A DNA stretch of 64,000 nucleotides from Caulobacter zeae (lineage in GTDB: Bacteria; Pseudomonadota; Alphaproteobacteria; Caulobacterales; Caulobacteraceae), in the NCBI RefSeq assembly GCF_002858925.1, contig NZ_PJRS01000001.1, positions 62,001 through 126,000 on the forward strand, in the 5' to 3' direction. A model generated the notes under the pieces. It had not been told where the DNA came from. It worked only from the letters and a program-made list of their open reading frames with translations, and ran no database searches. The position numbers were made by a program, and so were the translations under genes. Below are positions 18,301-26,100 of the stretch, piece by piece. Numbering within the stretch: position 1 is the stretch's first letter; each line of letters starts with the position of its first letter.

Positions 18301-19617
18301 ATGACCGACCACCTCCGCGCCCACGACGCCGCGCTGGAGCGCCTGCGGGCGCTGCATCCGCTGAAGATCGACCTGTCGCTGGGCCGCATGCGCCGTCTAT
18401 GCGCCGCCTTGGGCGACCCGCAGGACCGCCTGCCGCCGGTGATCCATGTGGCCGGCACCAACGGCAAGGGCTCGACGGTCGCCTATCTGCGCCACATGGC
18501 CGAGGCCGCGGGCCTGAAGGTCCACGTCTTCACCTCGCCGCATCTGGTGCGCTTCGTCGAGCGCATCCGCCTGGCCGGGACGCTGATCACCGAGGACCAC
18601 CTGGCCGAGGTGCTGGAGCGGGTCGAGGCGGCCAATGACGGCCAGGCCATCACCTTCTTCGAGATCACCACGGCCGCGGCCTTCGTCGCCTTCGCCGAGG
18701 TTCCGGCCGACCTCTGCATCGTCGAGGTGGGCCTAGGGGGCGTGCTCGACGCCACCAACATCATCGCTGCACCCGCCGTCAGCGTCATCGCCCCCATCGA
18801 CCTAGATCACCGCGAGTTCCTGGGCGACACCATCGAGCAGATCGCCGTCGAGAAGGCCGGGATCATCAAGCCCGGCGCGCCCGCCGTCAGCGCCCGCCAG
18901 CAGGACGCCGTCGACGAGGTGCTCGACACCGCCGCCGCCATGGCCGGGGTGGAGCTCACCCTGATGGGCCGCGAGTTCGACGCCTGGGAGGAACGCGGCC
19001 GCCTGCTGGTGCAGATGCCCGACCGCCTGCTCGACCTGTCCGCCCCGGCCCTGCCCGGCGAGCACCAGTTCGCCAATGCGGGCCTGGCCGTCGCCGCCCT
19101 GCTGGCGCTGGGCGATCCTCGCATCGACGAAGAGGCCATGGGCCGGGGGATCGCCGGCACGGTCTGGCCGGCCCGCTTCCAGCGCCTGACGGCCGGTCCC
19201 TACGCGGAGACCGCGCAAGCCGCCGGCGCCGACCTCTGGCTCGACGGCGGCCACAACCCGCACGCCGGCCGCGCCGTGGCCCGCGCGGTGGCCGATCTGG
19301 CCGCCCGCGACGGCCGCCCAGTGGCGCTGATCTCGGGCCTGCTGGCCAACAAGGACGCCGCCGGCTTCTTCGAGGCTTTCCGGGGCGTGGCGACCAAGGT
19401 CTTCACGGTCACCTTCGAAGGCCACGCCGCCGCCAGCGCGGCCGAAACCGCCGCCGCGGCCGAACTGGCCGGCCTGCGGGCGGCCGCCTGCGAAGGGTTG
19501 GACGACGCCCTCAAGCGCGCGCTGGCGCTGGACCCGGTCCCGCACGTGCTGATCTGCGGCTCGCTGTATCTGGCGGGCGAGGTGCTGGGCGCGAGCGAAG
19601 CCACTTGGCCGGCCTAA
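18301..19617 (+). CDS. folC: Bifunctional folylpolyglutamate / dihydrofolate synthase
   Basis: A 438-residue Mur-ligase-like enzyme that adds glutamate to folates. The P-loop HVAGTNGKGSTVAYL is near residue 50, TSPHLVRFVERIRL near 78, EVGLGGVLDATNII near 141, the catalytic Lys region EKAGIIKPG near 195, and LDGGHNPHAG near 316. Length is normal. It ends the usg-trpFBA-accD-folC string, an order recorded for C. crescentus. Confidence 0.95.
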   Translation: MTDHLRAHDAALERLRALHPLKIDLSLGRMRRLCAALGDPQDRLPPVIHVAGTNGKGSTVAYLRHMAEAAGLKVHVFTSPHLVRFVERIRLAGTLITEDHLAEVLERVEAANDGQAITFFEITTAAAFVAFAEVPADLCIVEVGLGGVLDATNIIAAPAVSVIAPIDLDHREFLGDTIEQIAVEKAGIIKPGAPAVSARQQDAVDEVLDTAAAMAGVELTLMGREFDAWEERGRLLVQMPDRLLDLSAPALPGEHQFANAGLAVAALLALGDPRIDEEAMGRGIAGTVWPARFQRLTAGPYAETAQAAGADLWLDGGHNPHAGRAVARAVADLAARDGRPVALISGLLANKDAAGFFEAFRGVATKVFTVTFEGHAAASAAETAAAAELAGLRAAACEGLDDALKRALALDPVPHVLICGSLYLAGEVLGASEATWPA

Positions 19618-19633
19618 ACCGCGCCTCCCCCAT

Positions 19634-19774
19634 CCTCCCGTCATTCCCGCCCTTGTGGCGGGAAGCCCTCTGTCAGCCGCAAGGGCAGTAGGGGCGGCGT
19701 GCTGAGCACGCCGCTTGCACTTCACCTGCGAGCGGAACTAGAGGTTCCCGCCACAAGGGCGGGAATGACGGGAG
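19634..19774. repeat. Intergenic inverted repeat, family B
   Basis: CCTCCCGTCATTCCCGCCCT with TGTGGCGGGAA at the left and TTCCCGCCACAAGGGCGGGA with ATGACGGGAG at the right, about 80 bases between. It lies between the convergent folC and WD40 genes, where it could end transcripts from both sides. Confidence 0.85.
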
Positions 19775-19789
19775 CTTGGGGCCTGAGCC

Positions 19790-20824
19790 CTAAAAATTCC
19801 GCGTCGAGATGTCCGGCACGGCCAGCACGCCGGCCTCGCCGCTTTCGTCGCCCCAGGCCAGGCGCGTGCCGTCGGCGTTGACCGACAGGCTGCTGATGGC
19901 CGCGCCCTTCTCGGCTTTCAGGGTCTCGATGCGGCCCGAGCGCAGGTGGCAGGCCCAGATGCGGCCGTTGTCCTGGCCGGCGATCGCCACCGGCAGGGCG
20001 TCGACGCCCGCGACCTGCACCACCAGCGAATCCCGCGAGAAGCCGATCTCGGCGGCTTCCTTGCCCATCGGGCCGTTGGCGCCGGCGAACGGCCAGATCA
20101 CCGCACCGTTGGCGCCGGCCGTGGCCAGCAGCGCGCCCTTGTCGAGGAAAGCCATGCTCTTGATCTTGGCAGGATAGCCGCCCATCCGCATGTCCTTGCC
20201 GTCCGACAGGCGCCAGCCGTGCAGCTGGTTCTCCTGCATGGCCGAGACCAGGAACTTGCCGTCGGGGCTGTAGGCGAGGCCGACGTGGCTGCCGGCCCAT
20301 TTCATCACCGTCGGCTTCTGGTCGGCGATGCGGCCCCACCACAGCGACACGCCGCCGTAGCCGGCCGCGGCCAGGCGCTTGCCCTTCGGGTCGAAGGCCA
20401 CCGCCGAAACGGTCTTCTCGTGCGCGTAGACGCGGCGGAAGCCTGGGTCGGCGGCGTCCAGCACATGGACCTCCTTGCCGGCCGTGAAGGCGATCAGGCC
20501 CGAGGCGGGGCTCGCGGCCACGTGCTCGATCCACTTGCCCTTGACCTCGGCCAGCAGGGTGGCGACCAGTTCGTCGCCTTCCAGCCGGCTCCAGACCACG
20601 CGGCCGTCGTCGCCGCCCGTCACCAGGCCGCGGCCCGACGGGTGGACGCAGGCGGCCAGCGCCGCGCCGCCCAAAGACGCCCCCTGGGCCCCGCCATGGG
20701 CCTCGACGGTGACGAAGCCGCCCTCGGCCTCGAATCGGACCGTGCCGTCGCCCAGGGCGAATCCGGCGCGGCCAGCGCGATCGAACAGGGCGGCGGTGAC
20801 GTAGGCGTCGAACGAAAAGATCAT
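19790..20824 (-). CDS. WD40 repeat protein
   Basis: A 344-residue cytoplasmic-looking beta-propeller. Repeats with the usual G-x-x-x-W/V-D pattern can be seen: GRGLVTGGDDGRVVWSRL, GLIAFTAGKEVHVLDAAD, AVAFDPKGKRLAAAGYGGVS with LWW, GLAYSPDGKFLVSAMQ, and LLATAGANGAVIWPF. About seven blades fit the length. There is no signal peptide, catalytic domain or kinase fused to it. Its start ATG 20824 is divergent from exbD. Bacterial single-domain WD40 proteins are usually scaffolds; the partner is not apparent. Confidence 0.85.
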   Translation of the reverse strand: MIFSFDAYVTAALFDRAGRAGFALGDGTVRFEAEGGFVTVEAHGGAQGASLGGAALAACVHPSGRGLVTGGDDGRVVWSRLEGDELVATLLAEVKGKWIEHVAASPASGLIAFTAGKEVHVLDAADPGFRRVYAHEKTVSAVAFDPKGKRLAAAGYGGVSLWWGRIADQKPTVMKWAGSHVGLAYSPDGKFLVSAMQENQLHGWRLSDGKDMRMGGYPAKIKSMAFLDKGALLATAGANGAVIWPFAGANGPMGKEAAEIGFSRDSLVVQVAGVDALPVAIAGQDNGRIWACHLRSGRIETLKAEKGAAISSLSVNADGTRLAWGDESGEAGVLAVPDISTRNF

Positions 20825-21008
20825 GCGCGGGGGCTTAGCGCGGCCGGTTTGCGAGCGCTAGTCGCGTCTTGCGCGAAGGCCTGGCCTGGATTCCGCCTCC
20901 TGAACGCCGTTAGGCCAAAAAGACTCACAAAAGGGGTTGCCAGCGCAGCGTCTCGTCGGGCTTTACTTCCGCGCTCGTCTGCGCCAGACGTGGCATCTAA
21001 CAATTTCT

Positions 21009-21028
21009 GGACCGCCTGGGGGCGGTCC
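21009..21028 (+). promoter_or_regulatory. Hairpin in the exbD leader
   Basis: GGACCGCC-TGGG-GGCGGTCC is a perfect 8-bp stem with a 4-base loop, ending 18 bases before the exbD start and just ahead of its GGGAG ribosome site. It may affect initiation or RNA stability. No regulator is known to me for it. Confidence 0.4.
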
Positions 21029-21046
21029 CCGGGAGACAGTCAGGCT

Positions 21047-21496
21047 ATGGCGGCTAAACTTGCTGGCGGCGGCGGCGGTCGCTACTCGCTGAACCAGAAT
21101 TCCGAAATCAACGTCACGCCCTTCGTCGACATTCTGCTCGTTCTGCTGATCATCTTCATGGTCGCCGTGCCGATGGCCGTGACCTCGATCAAGATCGATC
21201 TGCCGCCGGCCGTCCCGCCGCCGCCGAACGCGCCGAAGCCGAAGGAACCGGTGTTCATCTCGATCCAGAAGTCGGGCGCTCTGTTCATCGCGGACAAGCA
21301 AACCAGCCTCGACAACCTGCCGATCGACCTGGACGCTTCGTTCACCTCGAAGGGTCAAGCCGGTCCGAAGGACGATCAGCGCGTCATGATCCGCGCCGAC
21401 GCCGACGTGCTGTACTCGGACTTCATGGGCGTCCTGAACCAGCTGCAGACTGCTGGCTGGTACAAGGTCGGCCTGATCAACGAAGACATCCACTAA
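21047..21496 (+). CDS. exbD: ExbD/TolR family biopolymer transport protein
   Basis: A 149-residue protein with a short Gly-rich cytoplasmic start, one transmembrane helix near residues 26-48 (DILLVLLIIFMVAVPMAV) preceded by the family motif EINVTPFVD holding the proton-path Asp, and a periplasmic domain with VMIRADADVLYSDFM. ExbD energises TonB together with ExbB and uses the proton motive force. No exbB or tonB is adjacent, which is unusual. ATG 21047 was chosen by GGGAG upstream; the frame is open far upstream but antisense to the WD40 gene. A strong terminator follows. Confidence 0.92.
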   Translation: MAAKLAGGGGGRYSLNQNSEINVTPFVDILLVLLIIFMVAVPMAVTSIKIDLPPAVPPPPNAPKPKEPVFISIQKSGALFIADKQTSLDNLPIDLDASFTSKGQAGPKDDQRVMIRADADVLYSDFMGVLNQLQTAGWYKVGLINEDIH

Positions 21497-21526
21497 GACG
21501 TCTTCGGCGATCGCCGAAAGTATCGA

Positions 21527-21559
21527 GGGGCCGGCGGCGAAAGCTTCCGGCCCCTTTTT
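21527..21559 (+). terminator. Rho-independent terminator after exbD
   Basis: GGGGCCGG and CCGGCCCC pair across a 12-base loop, followed by five T. A second perfect palindrome, TTCGGCGATCGCCGAA, lies just before it at 21503-21518. Confidence 0.85.
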
Positions 21560-21583
21560 CATGCCGTTTGACCGGAGCTCCCC

Positions 21584-22216
21584 ATGCCCGACGCCAAGAC
21601 CTGGATCGCCTTCTGCCTCGTCTGCCTGGGGATGGCGCTGACGCCGGGTCCCAACATGCTCTACCTGGTCAGCCGATCGATCTGCCAGGGCAAGTGGGCC
21701 GGCATCGTCTCGCTGGCGGGCACGGCGGCGGGCTTCGTCGTCTACCTGGTCTGCGCGGCGCTGGGGATCACCGCCCTGCTGATGGCCGCCCCGATCGCCT
21801 ACGACATCCTGCGCTTCGGCGGCGCCCTCTACCTGGGCTGGCTGGCCTGGCAGGCGATCAAGCCCGGCGGCCGCTCGCCCTTCCAGGTGCGCGACCTGCC
21901 CAAGGATCCGCCGGCCAAGCTGATGGCCATGGGCTTCCTCACCAACCTGCTCAATCCCAAGGCGGCGATGCTCTATCTGTCGCTGCTGCCGCAGTTCATC
22001 GATCCGAAGCACGGGAACGTGCTGTCCCAGTCGCTGCTGCTGGGCGGCAGCCAGATCGCCATCAGCCTGTCGGTCAACGCCGCGATCTGTTTGGCGGCCG
22101 GGACCATCGCCGGCTTCCTGGCCACGCGCCCCAGTTTCGCGCTCATCCAGCGCTGGCTGATGGCCAGCGTCCTGGGGGGCCTGGCCGTCCGCATGGCCAC
22201 CGAAGCCCGCCGCTAG
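21584..22216 (+). CDS. LysE/RhtB family amino-acid exporter
   Basis: A 210-residue inner-membrane protein with about six hydrophobic helices. The family mark MALTPGPNMLYLVSRSICQG stands near residue 16, with GALYLGWLAWQAIK near 78, FLTNLLNPKAAMLYLSLLPQ F-type region near 107, then three more helices. LysE/RhtB proteins export amino acids such as threonine or homoserine lactones; substrate cannot be read from the sequence. It follows the exbD terminator by 25 bases, so it probably has its own promoter further up or depends on readthrough. Confidence 0.88.
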   Translation: MPDAKTWIAFCLVCLGMALTPGPNMLYLVSRSICQGKWAGIVSLAGTAAGFVVYLVCAALGITALLMAAPIAYDILRFGGALYLGWLAWQAIKPGGRSPFQVRDLPKDPPAKLMAMGFLTNLLNPKAAMLYLSLLPQFIDPKHGNVLSQSLLLGGSQIAISLSVNAAICLAAGTIAGFLATRPSFALIQRWLMASVLGGLAVRMATEARR

Positions 22217-22318
22217 CCTCCAGGACTGCTGAGGATCGCTCAGCAGGCTATGGACGAGGCTCCAGCTAATCGCCGCCGCCCGACGGCGCTATGACGCCCT
22301 CCTGAGCAGGGAGAGGCC

Positions 22319-23146
22319 ATGAGCCAGGTCATCGTCGTCATCGGGGCCGGCCAGATCGGCCAGACCATCGCCCGCCGCGTGGGCCTGGGCAAGCGCGTGC
22401 TGCTGGCCGACATGAAGCCGCAGAACGCAAAGGCCGCCGCCGAGGTGCTGGCCGACGCCGGCTACGACACCCATGTGGCCACGGTCGACGTCGCCTCGCG
22501 GCCGTCCGTCGAGGCCCTGGTCGCCACGGCCACGGGCCTGGGCGAGGTCGCCGGACTGATCCACGCCGCCGGCGTCTCGCCCAGCCAGGCGCCGCTGGAG
22601 ATGATCCTCAAGGTCGACCTCTATGGCACGGCCCTGGTGCTGGAGCTGTTCGGCGCGGTTATCGCGCGGGGCGGCTCGGGCGTGGTGATCGCCTCGCAAT
22701 CGGGCCACCGCCTGCCGCCGCTGCCCGTCGAGCAGAGCCATGCCCTGGCCACGACGCCGGCCGAAGAGTTGCTGGCCCTGCCCTTCCTGGCCCCCAGCGA
22801 GGTCACCGACCCGCTCAAGGCCTACCAGCTGTCCAAGCGCGGCAATTCCCTGCGCGTCGCCGCCCAGGCCGTGCGCTGGGGCGAGCGCGGGGCGCGGATC
22901 AACGCCATCAGCCCGGGCATCGTCATGACGCCCCTGGCTCGTGACGAGCTCTCAGGCCCGCGCGGCGAAGGCTATCGCCGGATGATCGAAGGCTCGGCCG
23001 CCAAGCGCGCCGGCACGCCCGACGAGGTCGGCGCGGTGGGCGCCCTCTTGATGGGGCCCGACGGCGGCTTCATCACCGGCAGCGACGTCCTGATGGACGG
23101 CGGCGTCACCGCCGCCTGGTGGTACGGCGACCTGGCGAAGGGATGA
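22319..23146 (+). CDS. SDR-family oxidoreductase
   Basis: A 275-residue short-chain dehydrogenase with a modified cofactor motif, IGAGQIGQTIA, in place of TGxxxGxG; the GxGxxG form is closer to the medium/extended type. IHAAGVS replaces NNAG. The active site is AYQLSKRGN near residue 170, an inserted hairpin of about 30 residues follows ASQSGHRLPPL, and INAISPGIVMTPLARDEL and GSDVLMDGG end the fold. GGGAGAGG lies 8 bases before ATG. Substrate unknown. Confidence 0.85.
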   Translation: MSQVIVVIGAGQIGQTIARRVGLGKRVLLADMKPQNAKAAAEVLADAGYDTHVATVDVASRPSVEALVATATGLGEVAGLIHAAGVSPSQAPLEMILKVDLYGTALVLELFGAVIARGGSGVVIASQSGHRLPPLPVEQSHALATTPAEELLALPFLAPSEVTDPLKAYQLSKRGNSLRVAAQAVRWGERGARINAISPGIVMTPLARDELSGPRGEGYRRMIEGSAAKRAGTPDEVGAVGALLMGPDGGFITGSDVLMDGGVTAAWWYGDLAKG

Positions 23147-23199
23147 GCGACGAGGCCCTCCGGAAGCCCTGAAGGCCTCGCGGAGGACCCCGGCGAGGA

Positions 23200-26100
23200 T
23201 CAACCGAACAGGATGTCCGAGCCCAGCAGATGGCCGCCATGCGAGCCCATCAGCCACTCGGTCGTCGCCCCCGTGGAGGCGTTGCGCCAGATGATGTCGG
23301 CGATGCCGTCGTGGTTGACGTCCTGGACCGCCGAGACGCTCCAGGCCGCCCCCATCGCCCCCGGATCGACCGACCCGGCCCAGCCGCCGTTGTTGAGCAG
23401 CCAGATGTCGTTCTGGCCGGTCTGGGTGTTGCGCCACAGGACGTCGTCGGTGCCGTCGCCGTTGAAGTCGCCCACGCCCGCGAACACCCACTGGGTATTG
23501 TAGAAGCCTGGCTGCACCGAGCCGGCCCAGATGCCGTCCTTCAGCAGCCAGACGTCGACCTGACCGGTGGTCGGGTTGCGCCAGAAGATGTCCGACGAGC
23601 CGTCGCCATTGAAGTCGCCCACGGCCTGCACGCCGTAGTCGGTGTTGTGGACGCCCAGAACGAAGGAGCCGGCCGCTTTGCCGTTCTCGACCAGCCAGGC
23701 CATGGTCTGGCCCGTGGCGCGGTCGCGGTACAGCAGGTCGGTGGTTCCGTCGGCGTTGAAGTCGCCGTAGTTCTCGAGCGTCCAGGCCGCGCCGGGGCCG
23801 CCCGGGCTGAAGCCGGCCTTGTAGTAGCTGTAGTTCAACAGCCAACCGTCCAGGCTGCCGTCGGCGTTCTTCCAAAGGAGGTCGTCGAAGCCATCGCCGT
23901 TGAAGTCGCCGACCGCGGCGATGGTCCCGCCGTGATTGCCCGGCGAGACGGTCCCGATCACCTGGCCATTCTGCATCAGCCAGGCCTCGCTGCGGCCGGT
24001 CGCGCTGTCCAGCCACAGGAGATCGTTGAAGCCGTCGCCGTTGAAGTCGCCCGCGCCGGCGTAGGACCAGTTGGCGGTATGCTGGCTGGGATCGGACGAC
24101 CCGCGCCATTGCACGCCCGTCAGTTCCCACAGATCAAACGCCCCGGTCGCATCGTTGCGCCAGAGAACGTCGCCATAGCCGTCGCCGGTGTAGTCGGCCA
24201 CGCCCGCCACCGACCAGCCCGCCACGTGAGCGCCGGTCTTGCCGAACGAATTGACCGTGCCACCGTTGGTGATGGCATAGATCTCGATGGTGTTGGCCGC
24301 GTTCAGGAACACCAGGTCCGAGACCCCGTCGCCGGTCATGTCGGTCACGCCGACCAGCGTGCCCGGCAGGTTGACCCGCAGGGTGACGTTGAATCCCGTC
24401 GCGGTCTGGGTGGCGATCTCCAGCGTATTGGTGGCGGCGTTGACCCACAGGATGTCGGCCTTGCCGTCCTTGTTGAAGTCCGTAAGGCTCTTGACCATCC
24501 AGTCGGTCGACCGCGCGCCGCCGTCGAACGTGCTGACCTGCACGCCCTGACGATAGATCTGACCGTTGAGGGCGCCGGTGGCGCTGTCGCGCCACAGGAT
24601 GTCGGTCGAGCCGTCGCCGTTGAAGTCGCCAGTGCCCACGACCTGCCAGGTCGCGCCGGGGCTGTTGGGCGCGAAGCCGCCGATCCACGAACCGTTCTTG
24701 AGCAACCACACGTCGGCTTGGCCGGTGGCGTTGTTGCGCCACAGGATGTCGCTGTCGCCGTCACCGTTGAAATCGGCCACCGCCGCCACGCTCCAGCCGG
24801 CCCCGTGCGAGCCGGGAACCAGCGTGCCGGACCACTGGCCGCGCTGCTGGGTCCAGATCTGGGTCGCGCCGGTGTTGTCGGCGAACAGGATGTCCTTGGT
24901 TCCATCGCCGTCGAAATCGCCGGGGGCCGAGACGCTCCAGGCGGTTCCCAGGGCGGTGGCCCCCCCGGCGCTTGTCGTGCGGCTGGGCAAGGTTTCCTGA
25001 GCCAGGACCTTGACCCCGTAGGTCCCGATATTGGCCAGCAGGACCGCCGCGCCGGCGCCGCTGCCGTCGGCGTCCCACCACAGCGTGCCGTCGCTCGACT
25101 TGTAGATCAGGGTCGGCGCATGCGCGCCCGGCGCCTCGGCCGCGAAAACCACGCCCGCCTGGCTGAGGTCGCCGGCCTGGACGCCAAAGCCCTTGGCGTC
25201 GAGCACGATGCGGTCGACGCCTCCGCGGAAGTCGCTGATGACGTCGCCGCCCTCGCTGGGGTTGCGGAACACGAAATCGTCGGCGCCCAAGCCACCCGAG
25301 AGGAAGTCGGCTCCAGCGCCGCCGGTGATCACGTCGTCGCCGGCGCCGCCATAGATCAAGTCGGCGCGCGCGCCGCCTGTCAGGACATCGCCCGCCGCAC
25401 CGCCCTGCACGATCAGTTGCGTGGTCGCCGGCGTGATCAGGTCGCTGCCCTGGACAACGGCGTTGCGCACGATCAGGCGCCCCTGGAAGACGCCGCGCGC
25501 ATCAGGCGCGAACCAGACGTAGCTGTCGCCGTCCTCCTGCACCTCGATCAGCACCCGCGAGCCGGCCACGGCGCCCAGGTCCAGCTTGTCGACGCCCGGA
25601 CGGAAGTCGATCACGTAGTCGGAGCGGGTTGACGACGAATGGGCCGCATTGTTGACGGCGAAGGTGTTGGCCGCACCGGCGCCGCCCTCGAGGTATTCGA
25701 TCTGGTCGGGGTTGCTGCTGGCGATGCGATCCGCGCCGTAACCGCCGACAACGTGCACGCCCCAGGAGCCGCTGACCGTCTGGGACTGGCTGGCGATGGC
25801 GCTGGTGTCGACATTGGCGGCGGTCAGGGTCACGCCCTTGACCAGCACCGCCCCGCGGTAGCCGCCCAGTCCGTCGGCTTCGAACAGCAGCAGGCTGTCG
25901 CCATTGCCCTGGACCTGGATCTCGTAGGCGACGTTGGCGCCGATGCCGATCTTGTCCACGCCGACCTGGAAATCGAACACGGTGTCGGGCGCGTCGAAGC
26001 TCGATTCCAGCGCATTGACCAAGAACAGGTTCTTGGAGCCTACGCCCGCGTACAGCAGGTCGGCGCCGCCGCCCCCGCCGATGATGTTGGTCAGGGCGCT

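Noticed and set aside
23230..25632. 800-codon plus-strand ORF over the RTX/FG-GAP gene
   Set aside because: Periodic only because the sense strand is repetitive; no start site and no domain.
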